NCBI GenBank assembly: GCA_040876735.1 | Contig: JBBDPC010000100.1 | Location: 1 to 64,000 of the forward strand | Source: Natronomicrosphaera sp040876735 | GTDB lineage: Bacteria; Planctomycetota; Phycisphaerae; Phycisphaerales; Phycisphaeraceae | Direction: 5' to 3' | Length of the DNA stretch: 64,000 bases | In this document: piece by piece, positions 44,906 through 53,694 of the stretch | How positions within the stretch are numbered: the stretch's first letter is position 1 | Layout: every line of letters starts with the position of its first letter | The notes under the pieces: model-generated | Database searches by the model: none | Seen by the model: the letters and a program-made list of their open reading frames with translations, nothing else | Told to the model about the DNA's origin: nothing | Made by a program: the position numbers and the translations under genes

Positions 44906-46216
44906 TCAAGCGGTGACGATGCCGGCGGGTGGGACGGCGCGGGCGAAGGCGGCGTTGCCGTCAAGCTTCATCCAGTTTTCGAGCACATCGCGGTAGACGG
45001 TGCGGAAGTCGATGTTGAAGGTGACGTCACCGTCGTCGAGGTCGTCGGCGGCGAGGCTGGGGTGTTGGCCGTGCAGACCCGGGCGGGCGTGATCGCCGAA
45101 GAGGAACATCGGGCCGGCGGCGCCGTGGTCCGTGCCTTGGGAGGCGTTCTGGCGGACGCGTCGGCCGAACTCGGAGAAGGCGAGGGTGACGACGCGCTTG
45201 CCGTGGCCGGCGGCGTCGAGCTCGCGGTAGAAACCGCGGACGGCGGTGGCGAACTGCTGGAGCAGGTTGGCGTGGGGATTGATCTGCGCGGCGTGGGTGT
45301 CGAAGCCGCCCATGGCGACGTAGTAGACGCGGGTGGGCAGTTCGGCGCGGATCATGGCGGCGACGGTTTGCAGTTGGCGGGCGAGCGGGCCGTTGGGGAA
45401 CTCGGTCAGCGGCCGCTGATTGGCGGCGCGGCGGACGTTGGCGGAGGCGACCTGCGCGTCCATGGCGGTGCGGAAGATGAAGTCGGTGGGGTCGGTGGCG
45501 GCGGGGGCTGGAGGCTGAATCGCCTGGGGTGCTTCCTGTATCGCCTGGTACGGGTCTTCAAGTTGCTTGTCGTGATCGGAGCCGTGCCAGCGGAAGAGGC
45601 GGGGCTGCTGGAAGGTGACGGGGCGCGTTTCGCGACCGAGGGTGGCCAGGGGTGCGGTGTTGCCGAGGGTGATGCACTCCATGCCATGGGCGTCGACGAG
45701 CTGGTCGGCTTCGCGGGCCTTGTCCAGTGCCCGGCCGATCCAGCCATGGCCGCGATGGCCCGCGCCGCCGGCGTTGGTGTCGCCGCTGTGCCAGACGTCC
45801 ATGGAAGCGAAGTGGGAGCGGTTGGGGTTGGGATAGCCGACGCCCTGGAGGACGGTGGCCCGGCCTTCGCCCATCATTTCGTAGAGGTCGCGCAGGCCGG
45901 GATGGAGGCCGATGCCGTTGCGCGGGTCGACGACGAGCAGGTCGCGTTCGGGCAGGGCGAGGTTGGGTCGAGCGTTGTAGTATTCGCGCATGCCGAAGGG
46001 GATGACGGTGTTGAGCCCGTCGTTGCCGCCGGAGAGCTGGACGACGACGAGCACGCGGTCCTCCGGTACGCCGGGCTTGCTGGTGAGGCGCATGGTGGTG
46101 TCGGTCATGGCGGCGGCGGTGCGAGGCAGGAAGCCGGGCACGGTGCCGACGGTCGAGAGCATGGCCAGGCCGGCGTGGAGGAACTGGCGACGTGTGAAGG
46201 CGAATTGGTCAGGCAT
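44906..46216 (-). CDS. DUF1501-family protein
   Basis: This is a 436-residue exported protein. The N-terminus FTRRQFLHAGLAML is a twin-arginine signal. Motifs of DUF1501 (sulfatase-fold relatives of unknown activity) include LVVVQLSGGNDGLNTVIPFG, GVGYPNPNRSHFASMDVW and HGAAGPMFLFG. Start 46216 is used because the Tat signal begins there. It is downstream of the DUF1800 gene on the same strand. The two families are constant companions and are thought to function together in planctomycetes, but the reaction is not known. Confidence 0.92.
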   Translation of the reverse strand: MPDQFAFTRRQFLHAGLAMLSTVGTVPGFLPRTAAAMTDTTMRLTSKPGVPEDRVLVVVQLSGGNDGLNTVIPFGMREYYNARPNLALPERDLLVVDPRNGIGLHPGLRDLYEMMGEGRATVLQGVGYPNPNRSHFASMDVWHSGDTNAGGAGHRGHGWIGRALDKAREADQLVDAHGMECITLGNTAPLATLGRETRPVTFQQPRLFRWHGSDHDKQLEDPYQAIQEAPQAIQPPAPAATDPTDFIFRTAMDAQVASANVRRAANQRPLTEFPNGPLARQLQTVAAMIRAELPTRVYYVAMGGFDTHAAQINPHANLLQQFATAVRGFYRELDAAGHGKRVVTLAFSEFGRRVRQNASQGTDHGAAGPMFLFGDHARPGLHGQHPSLAADDLDDGDVTFNIDFRTVYRDVLENWMKLDGNAAFARAVPPAGIVTA

Positions 46217-46273
46217 GGTGGTTTCTCGAAGGAGGCGTGGGCAGTCGAAGCCACAGACCAACACCAATCGGCC

Positions 46274-46378
46274 GTTAGCCGCGGCCTTTACGGCCGCGCA
46301 TTCGGTCGACCGGACGCGATCGGATGCAACCGGGGCCGACCCGTAACGGAACGCGCGGCCGTAAAGGCCGCGGCTAAC
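46274..46378. repeat. TTAGCCGCGG-family inverted repeat, copy 3
   Basis: A perfect 26-bp inverted repeat (46274-46299 and 46353-46378, starting GTTAGCCGCGGCCTTTACGG) with a 53-nt centre, between DUF1800 and DUF1501. The extent and perfection suggest recent insertion or active maintenance. Confidence 0.9.
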
Positions 46379-46388
46379 GTTGGCGGTT

Positions 46389-47897
46389 TTAACACAACTG
46401 GTACTCCGGCATGGTGGTGATCAACACGAGTACGGGCACGAGCGCGTCGGCGGTCACCCGCTGCCCGGCCCCCCCGGATCCGGCCCGGCGCTGAAGCTCA
46501 CGCACCAGCGGCTCGCGACGGGGGGCGGGAATGTGATCGCCCACCAACTGGTCCACCAATTCGTCCACCACGCGCTCGGGCGTGCGCTGCTCGTCGGGCA
46601 GGTGGGCGACCAGCGGCGTCGGGTCGTACGGCTGACGGTCGTTGGACGCCCCGGCCACGGCGGGGTGGCCGGTGAGCAGGTAGAGGCAGAGGTTCTGGCG
46701 GGTGAAGAGCGTGGAGGTGTTGACCCATGCCCGGCCCACATCCCAGCCGGCGACGGAGGGCGGGTCGAACAACTCCTGGCCGAGGTGCATCATGGTGATG
46801 CGCAGGGCCTTGGGCTCGCGCGGGGGCGTCCGCATCATGCGGACGGTGCCGACGAGCAGTTGGGCGGGGCTTTTGATCTTGCGGCCGACGACCGCGGCGT
46901 CATAGAAGTGCTGGCTTTTGAAGATCGTCTTGAGCACGGGGGCGAGGCGGTATTCGTGACGTCGCACGAGCGTGCCGAGGTCGCGGATGACGGCCACCTG
47001 GTCGGCGCTGGCGCGGTCGGGGTCGACGTCGGCGACGAAGTAGCGGTAGAGCTTGTAGGCGACGAACTGGGCGCAGGCGTTCTGGCGGAGCAGGTGGAGC
47101 GTGAGGCCGTCGCCGTCGAACCGCTCGCGCCGGCCGAGGATCTGCTTGGGGCCGTGGTCGTGCTGGCGGACGTTGAAGTGGAAGTCGTTGTGCTGCACGT
47201 GGTAGCCGGTGAGCGCGCGGGCGGCTTCCTGGATGTCCTGCTCGGTGTAGTTGCCGACGCCGAGGGTGAACAGCTCCATCAGTTCGCGGGCGAGGTTTTC
47301 GTTGGGCTCGGCACTGCGGTTGCGGTCGTTGTTGAGGAAGCGGAGCATGGCGGGGTCGCGCACGATGCCGAGGGCGAGGTCGGCGAAGTTGCCCGCGGCC
47401 GCGCGGCGGAGCATGGCGTTCTGCTGGAGCATCTGGTAGGTGCTGCGGACGTTGCGGTGGCGGGTGGCGAAGTGGTCGTGCCAGAGCAGCGTGAGGTTTT
47501 CCTCCAGCGGCCGGGGGGTGCGGATCATCAACTCCAGCCACCACTGCTGAAGCTGCTGCAACATCTCGCGATCCTGGTACCGCCGACGAAGACGTTCGGT
47601 ATTGAAGCGGTCGAGCGTGTCCTGGTCGCCCTGCCGACGTGCGACGGCCCGCTCGCGCCGCTCCTCGGGCGTCGGCGGGCGGATCAGGTCCGGGTCGGCG
47701 TCGGGCATGGGCAAGGCGTCGGTGGGCAGGTCGTGATAGTCCGCCAGCGCATCGACCGCCGCGTCCAGCCCCATGTCCGCCAGCATCCGCGCCCGTCCCG
47801 GCTCAGGCCCGAAGGCCGTCCGCCGCAGCAGGTGCCGGGCCTGCGGCAAGCCGAACTCGTCGTCAGCCAGTGGATTCAGCGAGGTGTTCACAGCCAT
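46389..47897 (-). CDS. DUF1800-family protein
   Basis: This is a 502-residue DUF1800 protein. The start has the family block ARHLLRRTAFGPEP, followed by the central LLWHDHFATRHRNVRS motif and the ENLARELMELFTLGVGNYTE block that is nearly invariant in the family. The final section has PPSVAGWDVGRAWVN. No obvious signal peptide is present. AGGGA lies close upstream of the ATG. It precedes the DUF1501 gene, with the 105-nt inverted repeat between them. Confidence 0.93.
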   Translation of the reverse strand: MAVNTSLNPLADDEFGLPQARHLLRRTAFGPEPGRARMLADMGLDAAVDALADYHDLPTDALPMPDADPDLIRPPTPEERRERAVARRQGDQDTLDRFNTERLRRRYQDREMLQQLQQWWLELMIRTPRPLEENLTLLWHDHFATRHRNVRSTYQMLQQNAMLRRAAAGNFADLALGIVRDPAMLRFLNNDRNRSAEPNENLARELMELFTLGVGNYTEQDIQEAARALTGYHVQHNDFHFNVRQHDHGPKQILGRRERFDGDGLTLHLLRQNACAQFVAYKLYRYFVADVDPDRASADQVAVIRDLGTLVRRHEYRLAPVLKTIFKSQHFYDAAVVGRKIKSPAQLLVGTVRMMRTPPREPKALRITMMHLGQELFDPPSVAGWDVGRAWVNTSTLFTRQNLCLYLLTGHPAVAGASNDRQPYDPTPLVAHLPDEQRTPERVVDELVDQLVGDHIPAPRREPLVRELQRRAGSGGAGQRVTADALVPVLVLITTMPEYQLC

Positions 47898-47998
47898 GAC
47901 ATCCCTGCCCCGATGGACGACCAGCCCCCCTCGAACTATCGGCCAAACGCCACCGCGACGTCCGCTATTGCCGCCCGGTCCGAAGAGGGAAGATTTGA

Positions 47999-48055
47999 GG
48001 TGGGGCGGGTGTCTCGCCCGTCAAGGGGGGAGGCGGGCTTTGGCGCCCGCCCCGC
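47999..48055. repeat. GGTGGGGCGGG repeat of the TAGTGG family
   Basis: GGTGGGGCGGGTGTCTCGCC and the downstream GGCGCCCGCCCC form an imperfect inverted repeat. The TAGTGG ends are lost. It lies between the DUF6159 and DUF1800 genes. Confidence 0.6.
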
Positions 48056-48074
48056 TGAAGAAACGCTGTGGCAT

Positions 48075-49301
48075 TCATTCCGTCGACTTGCTGCCGAACG
48101 CCGCCGCCAGCAGTTCCTCGTCCACGTCGTCGGGGATCGTCCGGCCGGTGGCGTAGTTGTACAGCAGCGATCGGAACACCATGTCCGCCGCGCTGCTGGC
48201 GACCACGGCCAGAATCACCGCCAGCGCGAACAACACCACCGCGGTAATGATCAACAGCAACTGCCCGCTGGCCACCGCCAGGCCGACCAGAACGCCGAGC
48301 ACGATGAACACCGGCAGCGTGACCAGGAACGTCAGCAGCGTCATGGAGAAGTTGCCCACCAGCGCCTCGCCCCACGTCTGCTTGAGCGTGCTCAGCGCCT
48401 GCTTGAACGCCCGCACCGGGCCGACCCCCTCGGCCGCCAGCACGGGCACGACGAAGTAGGTCAGAATCGTCCACCCCGTGCCGAGGATCGCCGCCACCAC
48501 GGCCCCGACCTTGTCGTTGGCGTTCTCGATGATCTTCAGCAGCAGCCCCACCGTCGCGGACACCAGCGCCCAGCCGGCGATCTGCGGTAGCCGGCGCATC
48601 GCCACCGACAGGCCGTAACCCACCGTCGGCGTCTCCCCGGCACAGACGCGCAACGCGCAGGCCGACAGCGCCGTATTGAAAAAGACGATCACGAAGTAGC
48701 TGCAGAAGTAGAACGCAAAGGCGAGCACGTAGACCAGCAGCGGCACCTCGCCGGCGGCCGTCTCCTCGTCCAGAAACGTGTCCAACTGCTCCAGCGTGCC
48801 CGTGCCCGCCATCGGCAGCACAAAACTGGCGATCACCACCAGCGACGCCAGCCCCGAGAGCAACGGGAAGACCAGCAGTTGCTTGAAGTCCCAGATGATG
48901 CTGTAGGAGAGCTTCACATACTCCCAGCTTCGCCGCAGTCGGCCGAAGAAGCCGTCGGCGCCCACCGGCCCGGCCGTGCGGCGGGACCCGGCGGGGCCGG
49001 CCTGCTTGACGGCCCGGCCGACGCTGGTGGTCAGCGCCTGGTTCGTCTGAAGATTGAACCCGCAATGCACGCATAACACCGCGTCGGCGGCGATCGCTTC
49101 GCTGCATGACGGGCACTGACGCTTGCCCACATGCGCCGTCCCGCCCTGCGCCGCGATCTCGCCGCCGGCCGCCTGCTCCGGCGTGTCGGGCACGTGCATC
49201 TTGTTCCCACACTTGCACCGCACCCGTTGGCCGGCCAGTTCCGGCTTCCATCGGTACTGCTTCTGACACGTCAGACAGGAAAACGTGGATTCGCCACCCA
49301 T
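48075..49301 (-). CDS. Zinc-ribbon DUF6159-like membrane protein
   Basis: This is a 408-residue protein. The cytosolic N-terminus has two zinc-binding units: Cys9, Cys12, Cys29, Cys31 and Cys63, Cys66, Cys77, Cys80. After a linker, a membrane part of about six helices begins SWEYVKLSYSIIWDFKQLLV and ends with a helix near 360-385, matching the DUF6159 layout. Function is unknown. AAAGGGG before the ATG at 49301 sets the start; an open frame upstream is not protein-like. It is the third zinc-ribbon membrane protein of the window. Confidence 0.78.
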   Translation of the reverse strand: MGGESTFSCLTCQKQYRWKPELAGQRVRCKCGNKMHVPDTPEQAAGGEIAAQGGTAHVGKRQCPSCSEAIAADAVLCVHCGFNLQTNQALTTSVGRAVKQAGPAGSRRTAGPVGADGFFGRLRRSWEYVKLSYSIIWDFKQLLVFPLLSGLASLVVIASFVLPMAGTGTLEQLDTFLDEETAAGEVPLLVYVLAFAFYFCSYFVIVFFNTALSACALRVCAGETPTVGYGLSVAMRRLPQIAGWALVSATVGLLLKIIENANDKVGAVVAAILGTGWTILTYFVVPVLAAEGVGPVRAFKQALSTLKQTWGEALVGNFSMTLLTFLVTLPVFIVLGVLVGLAVASGQLLLIITAVVLFALAVILAVVASSAADMVFRSLLYNYATGRTIPDDVDEELLAAAFGSKSTE

Positions 49302-49905
49302 CGCCTGCACCCCTTTGCCGAACGGAAGTGAGTGAATCAAGACGTCGCCGGAATCCGCCCGCCCCATCACGGGCGGCATCGTACGCATTATCCGTGTTGC
49401 GGAAGCCCGGGCCAAGCTTTTTCTGTCAATTCTCACCGCTCCGCTTCCAATGTCCCGATCCAGATCTGCAGTGCCATGCCGGCTGAGAAAAGCGACGACC
49501 GCCGCCCGGGCGCCCGCCCGGGTGGGCCAGGCGTTCCGCCCGCCGAGGCAGGCTTGCACGTCTGCCCCGCCGCCGGCATCGGGTGGCGACTGAATTCGGG
49601 CAGGTCAACCTTGACGATCGTAAACGCAAGGGGTGTAATGAAGGGCAGCAGAGTCAGTTCTATCGCCATCCTGTTCCGAGGCCGGCGAATTTCCGCCATT
49701 TATCCCGGCCCCAGGGCATGCGGTCGCGGGCGTTCCGGGCGTCTGGCTCGTCGGTTCGTCAGGTCAAGTTGTGCCGGCTCACCGCCGTCGAAGCGCTTCG
49801 CCAGTCATGGGAGCGCGGGTTTGAGTGGGCCCGGATTGACCGTTTAGCCGATGCCCATTTCAGGCCGTTGCGTCAAGGCATCTCGGGCGCGAAAGGGACC
49901 GCTCC
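49302..49905. other. Long intergenic region upstream of the ankyrin-FHA gene
   Basis: No gene is supported in these 604 nt. A degenerate GGGCCAGGCGTTCCGCC repeat with a GCAGGCTTGCACGTCTGCCC partner lies at about 49511-49570. A good promoter is at 49611-49639. The remaining frames have no recognisable protein. Confidence 0.55.
49611..49639 (+). promoter_or_regulatory. Sigma-70-type promoter
   Basis: TTGACG at 49611-49616 and TGTAAT at 49634-49639 are separated by exactly 17 nt. It points toward the ankyrin-FHA gene, whose start is about 265 nt further on, leaving a long 5' leader. Confidence 0.5.
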
Positions 49906-51192
49906 ATGTTCGGGTTCACCAAAAAGCCGGAAATGAATCTGTGGGAAGCCGTGCTCGCCAACGAGGTCGATCGCGTGCGGGAGTTGCTTCAGGCCGACCC
50001 CTCGCTGGCCGGGAGGGTTGCGCCGCACAAGCTGTGTCGGCGTGAGGTGGGGCTGGTGAGCGATGCGACGCCGCTGCACGTCGCGTCCGCACGGGGCTAT
50101 GGGCAGGTGGTCAAGCTGCTGCTGGTCGCCGGCGCGGACGTGAACGCCCGGGCGCAGGGGACGACGCCGTTGCACGAAGCGGCCGGGTGCGGACACGTGG
50201 AGGTGGCGGAGCTGCTGCTGTTTCGCCAGGCGGACGTGAATGCCGTCGACCAGGCAGGGTGCACCCCGCTGCATCGGGCGGCGATGGCGGGCCATGACCC
50301 CATGGTCAACCTGCTGCTGGACAACGACGCGAGCATTGAAGCGATCGATGACGAGGGCAACACCGTGCTGCACTGCCTGGCGGCGCACGGCTGCGAGGCG
50401 GGCCTCAAGCGTGTGCTCGAGGCCGGGGCGGAGACGGACCCGTGCGACAAGACCAAGCAGCGCACACCGCTGCACCTGGTGATGGTGCACGCCGATCACA
50501 GCGCCGCCAGCCACATCGACCCGAACCAGCGCCGGGAGCGGGCGAAGATGGAGCGGTCGGCCCGGATCCTGATCAAGCACGGCGCGGACGTCAACGCCGT
50601 GGACGCGGCGGGCAACACCCCGCTGGACCTGTTCAACTATCTCGAAGGCGACAACGAATCCGACCCGCTGGTTCGGCTGCTGCGCAAGCACGGCGGCCGG
50701 TGGATGCGCTATCACCATCGCCATGCCGAATCGACCGCACCCACCGCGGCCGCGCCGTCGGCCACCGACGAGCCCCCGCACCTGGACCAGGCCTCATTCG
50801 CCCACGACAGCCACGGCTCGCGGATGGGCTCGACCTCAGGCGCCTCCGCCATCAGCCGGCGGGCGATGGGCTTCATCGGCGACCCCATCCCCCTCGACGC
50901 CGGCTCCGTGCTCATCGGCCGCAACCCCGAATGCGACGTCCGCTACCGCAGCCGAACGCTCTCACGCCGCCACGCCCAGATCACCTTCGAGCAAGGCTCC
51001 TACATGATCACCGACATGGGCTCGCACAACGGCGTGCTGATCAACGGCCGAAAAATCCACACCTCCCACCTGCTCAGCCCCGGCGAAATCATCACGCTCG
51101 GCGCGTACGAATTCGAGTTCGACGGCCAGAGCATCATCCCCCTCCGCGATGAGTTCGACGAAAACGAACTTCGCGCCGAACTCAGACGCTGA
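49906..51192 (+). CDS. Ankyrin-repeat protein with C-terminal FHA domain
   Basis: This is a 428-residue cytosolic protein. About six ankyrin repeats occupy residues 10-270, with consensus blocks ATPLHVASARGYGQVVKLLL, TTPLHEAAGCGHVEVAELLL and CTPLHRAAMAGHDPMVNLLL. After a Pro/Ala/Ser-rich linker (about 272-325) an FHA domain follows, with IGRNPECDV, the SRRHAQI motif and SHNGVLINGRKI. FHA domains read phosphothreonine, so this is probably an adaptor for Ser/Thr kinase signalling. AAAGGGA lies near the ATG. No kinase is adjacent. Confidence 0.92.
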   Translation: MFGFTKKPEMNLWEAVLANEVDRVRELLQADPSLAGRVAPHKLCRREVGLVSDATPLHVASARGYGQVVKLLLVAGADVNARAQGTTPLHEAAGCGHVEVAELLLFRQADVNAVDQAGCTPLHRAAMAGHDPMVNLLLDNDASIEAIDDEGNTVLHCLAAHGCEAGLKRVLEAGAETDPCDKTKQRTPLHLVMVHADHSAASHIDPNQRRERAKMERSARILIKHGADVNAVDAAGNTPLDLFNYLEGDNESDPLVRLLRKHGGRWMRYHHRHAESTAPTAAAPSATDEPPHLDQASFAHDSHGSRMGSTSGASAISRRAMGFIGDPIPLDAGSVLIGRNPECDVRYRSRTLSRRHAQITFEQGSYMITDMGSHNGVLINGRKIHTSHLLSPGEIITLGAYEFEFDGQSIIPLRDEFDENELRAELRR

Positions 51193-51196
51193 CGAC

Positions 51197-51299
51197 TATG
51201 GAGCCGTGAGCCGTTCGCCTTCAGCCATTAGCCAGCGACAAGCCGAACGGAAGGGACATGCTGGCTGAAAGCTGAAAGCGAACGGCTCAAAGCTCCATA
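51197..51299. repeat. TATGGAGC...GCTCCATA inverted repeat
   Basis: Left part TATGGAGCCGTGAGCCGTTC with CTTCAGCCATTAGCCAGC pairs imperfectly with right part GCTGGCTGAAAGCTGAAAG and CGAACGGCTCAAAGCTCCAT over about 40 nt. It begins 5 nt past the stop of the ankyrin-FHA gene and may act as its 3' hairpin. Confidence 0.75.
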
Positions 51300-51328
51300 A
51301 CACCACACGGCCGACAAACCCGCCGTGC

Positions 51329-51397
51329 GATACTTTGCTTTTCGTGGGGCAGGCGCCTCGCCTGCCGGCGGTGTCCCGCCCGCCCCACCTTGAATGA
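51329..51397. repeat. TAGTGG-family repeat, truncated copy
   Basis: GATACTTTGCTTTTCGTGGG with GCAGGCGCCTCGCCTGCC then CCCGCCCGCCCCACCTTGAA. The core and the ACTTTGCTTT flank match copy 2 at 31496, but the TAGTGG end is missing. Confidence 0.65.
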
Positions 51398-51450
51398 AAC
51401 CCGCAACAACAGGCTCGACCGCCCGACCCGCGTGGGGTAGGCTTCACGCC

Positions 51451-51930
51451 ATGAACGAACACACCGCACCCCCGACGGCCGAACCGGCGACGCCCGCCGC
51501 CACGCCCCACGCCGAGGACATCCTCTGGGAAGGCGGCCCGTCGCAGATCGTGCTGCTGAAAACCTACCTGCTCTGCCTGCTGCTCTCGCCGTTGATCATC
51601 CCGCTTTTCTACGCCGGCTGGCGCTGGCTGGAGCTGCGCAAGCATCGCTACACCCTCACGACCGAACGGCTGCGCCATCGCACGGGCATCTTCTCCCGCC
51701 GCACCGACGACCTCGAACTCTACCGTATCCGCGACACCGTCGTGAACGAGCCCTGGGTCTACCGGCTGTTCGGCGCAGGCAACATCGTCCTCGAAACCTC
51801 CGACCGCACCCACCCGACCTTCCATCTCACCGCCATCAAGGACCCGCACACCGTGCTGTCGCACGTCCGCCGACAGGTCGAACTGATGCGGAAGCTCAAG
51901 CGCGTCCGCGAAGTTGACTTCGAGGCATGA
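51451..51930 (+). CDS. PH-domain (bPH2) membrane protein
   Basis: This is a 159-residue protein. A Pro/Thr/Ala leader precedes ILWEGGPSQIVLLKTYLLC, one hydrophobic hairpin (about 34-54), then a bacterial PH-like domain: ELRKHRYTLTTERLRHRTGI, DLELYRIRDTVV, NIVLETSD. This is the common bPH2 arrangement of membrane-bound PH proteins, with no known ligand. It starts a run of four same-strand genes. Its stop overlaps an ATG that could start the next gene. Confidence 0.88.
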   Translation: MNEHTAPPTAEPATPAATPHAEDILWEGGPSQIVLLKTYLLCLLLSPLIIPLFYAGWRWLELRKHRYTLTTERLRHRTGIFSRRTDDLELYRIRDTVVNEPWVYRLFGAGNIVLETSDRTHPTFHLTAIKDPHTVLSHVRRQVELMRKLKRVREVDFEA

Positions 51931-51971
51931 CGATTGGCTTTGCTCCACGCGTGCGGTACAAAGAAGCAACC

Positions 51972-52427
51972 ATGCCCACCCGCTCCACCAACCCGACGCA
52001 GTTTCTTACCGCGGACGAGCAGGCGGCGGTCGAACGCGCCATCAACACCGTCGAGCAGCAGACCTCCGCGGAAGTCAGGCTCCTGATCGCCCGCCACTGC
52101 TGGGGCGACATCCGCGACAAGGCGCAGCGGCTGTTCTTCAAGCATCGCATGGACAAGACCGAGCGCCGAAACGCCGTCCTCATCCTGCTGATCACCACCA
52201 ACCGCGAGTTTCTCATCTACGGCGACAAGGGCATCAACGATAAAGTCGACGACCCGTTCTGGCAGGACGTGCGCGATCTGATGACCGAGCAATTCCGTGC
52301 CGGCTGGTTCGGCGACGGCCTCTGTGCCGGCATCCAGCGCATCGGCGAGCCACTAGCGACGCACTTCCCGCCCGATCCCGACCATGACCCCAACGAGCTT
52401 CCCAATGAAGTCGCTTTTGAACAGTAG
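51972..52427 (+). CDS. Cytosolic TPM-domain protein
   Basis: This is a 151-residue TPM-fold protein (YgcG/TPM_phosphatase family). The N-terminal helix FLTADEQAAVERAINTVEQQ is followed by TSAEVRLLIARHCWGDIRDK and the central strand RNAVLILLITTNREFLIYGD with GINDKV. There is no signal peptide or membrane helix. An ATG at 51927 overlapping the previous stop as ATGA is an alternative start, giving 166 residues. It overlaps the next gene by 23 nt. Its pairing with an exported TPM paralogue recurs in many bacteria (established), but the function is not fixed. Confidence 0.82.
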   Translation: MPTRSTNPTQFLTADEQAAVERAINTVEQQTSAEVRLLIARHCWGDIRDKAQRLFFKHRMDKTERRNAVLILLITTNREFLIYGDKGINDKVDDPFWQDVRDLMTEQFRAGWFGDGLCAGIQRIGEPLATHFPPDPDHDPNELPNEVAFEQ

Positions 52428-53211
52428 CCTGCGAGCGTGCACCGCCATGCTGCTCGGGCTGGCGCTGATGGGGCCGGCGCTGGCCCAGCCGGCGGCGGAC
52501 CGTTACGCGCCCTACCCCGAGCCTGACGCGGGCTACGTCACCGACCTCGCCGGCCTGCTCAGCGCCGACGAGGAAGAGCGCATCGAGCAGTGGCTCTGGC
52601 AGGCCGAGTCGCGCACGGGCGTCGAGATCGCCGTGGTGACGATCGACTCGATCCTCGACTACCCCGGCACGGACAACCAGCGCATTGAAGCCTTCGCCCG
52701 GGGCCTGTTCGATGCCTACGGCATCGGCAACCTGCCGGAGAACGACGGCGTGCTGCTGCTGGTCGCCCGGGGGGACCGCGAAGCCCGCATCGAGCTCGGC
52801 GCGGGGTACGGCCGACGCCGCGACCGCGACGCCCGGGCGATCATGGATGGCACGATCGTCCCCGCCTTCGCCAACGGCGATTACCCCGCCGGCATCACCG
52901 ACGGCGTCAAGGCGATCCTGCTCGAGTTCGCCGGCGTCCGCGTGGGCTGGAACTGGCCGTTGATCGTCACCGGGCTGGCCATCCCGCTCGTCGGCGCCGT
53001 CGCGGTGAGCCTGTTCCGCAGCGGCAAGCGCGGCTGGGGCTGGGTGGCGGTGGGCCTGCTGATCGTGCTTCTGCTGGCGCTGGTGCGGATGGTGGTCACC
53101 GTCGTCCGCCACATGCCCGAAGGCAACAGCGGGTCGTGGAGTTCCGGCGGCTTCGGGGGCGGGTTCGGCGGCGGCTCGTCCGGCGGCGGCGGCGCGACGG
53201 GCAGTTGGTGA
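52405..53211 (+). CDS. Exported TPM-domain membrane protein
   Basis: This is a 268-residue protein. The signal peptide covers about 1-28 (ending PALAQ). The TPM domain follows: YVTDLAGLLSADEEERIEQW, a TGVEIAVVTIDS strand, NDGVLLLVARGDREARIELG and GYGRRRDRD. Two hydrophobic segments lie near 185-205 and 213-235, then a Gly/Ser-rich tail GGGFGGGSSGGGG, which is standard for the family. Start 52405 is chosen for the signal peptide. In other organisms related proteins are tied to envelope repair or photosystem repair. Confidence 0.87.
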   Translation: MKSLLNSSLRACTAMLLGLALMGPALAQPAADRYAPYPEPDAGYVTDLAGLLSADEEERIEQWLWQAESRTGVEIAVVTIDSILDYPGTDNQRIEAFARGLFDAYGIGNLPENDGVLLLVARGDREARIELGAGYGRRRDRDARAIMDGTIVPAFANGDYPAGITDGVKAILLEFAGVRVGWNWPLIVTGLAIPLVGAVAVSLFRSGKRGWGWVAVGLLIVLLLALVRMVVTVVRHMPEGNSGSWSSGGFGGGFGGGSSGGGGATGSW

Positions 53212-53239
53212 CGCGCAGCAAAACCCCAGGGAGCACACC

Positions 53240-53668
53240 ATGCGATGCCCGGCCTGTCAATCCGGCTACCTGCAACACATGCGGACACGCGAACAAGGCG
53301 TCGACCTGGACCAGTGCCCACGCTGCAAGGGCCTGTGGTTCGACGGCGAGGAACTGGAACAGGTGCTGCCCACCGCGGCCCGCGAACTGCGCGTGCCTTC
53401 CGACGCCACCGAAACCGACCGCCCCTGCCCGCATTGCCGAACGCCGCTGCATGCATTCAACTACCCGCAAACGCTCGTCCGCGTCGACGTCTGCCCCCAC
53501 TGCCACGGCCTGTGGCTGGACCCGCGCGAGTTCAAGGAAATCAAACTCGTGCGCGAACAACTCGACAAACAGGGCGAACTGGAAACGCACGCCCCCGTCA
53601 CCGGCATCAAAGGCGGCATCATCCGCTTCATCGACCAGAGCATCGCGAACCTCTCCGGCTTCGAGTGA
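53240..53668 (+). CDS. Two-unit TFIIB-type zinc-ribbon protein
   Basis: This is a 142-residue soluble protein. Two zinc ribbons of the zf-TFIIB type occur at Cys3, Cys6, Cys26, Cys29 and Cys63, Cys66, Cys85, Cys88. Each is followed by the hallmark GLWFDGEEL or GLWLDPREF. The second lies before a charged helix and an amphipathic tail. Such proteins are widespread but have no known function. AGGGAG lies 8 nt before the ATG. It ends the PH/TPM/TPM run with a 28-nt gap. Confidence 0.88.
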   Translation: MRCPACQSGYLQHMRTREQGVDLDQCPRCKGLWFDGEELEQVLPTAARELRVPSDATETDRPCPHCRTPLHAFNYPQTLVRVDVCPHCHGLWLDPREFKEIKLVREQLDKQGELETHAPVTGIKGGIIRFIDQSIANLSGFE

Positions 53669-53694
53669 TCCGGAACCGCCACCCCGCCCGGCGG

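Noticed and set aside
49583..49936. Plus-strand frame before the ankyrin-FHA gene
   Set aside because: It overlaps the well-supported start at 49906 in another frame, has no domain and contains the promoter, so it is not called.
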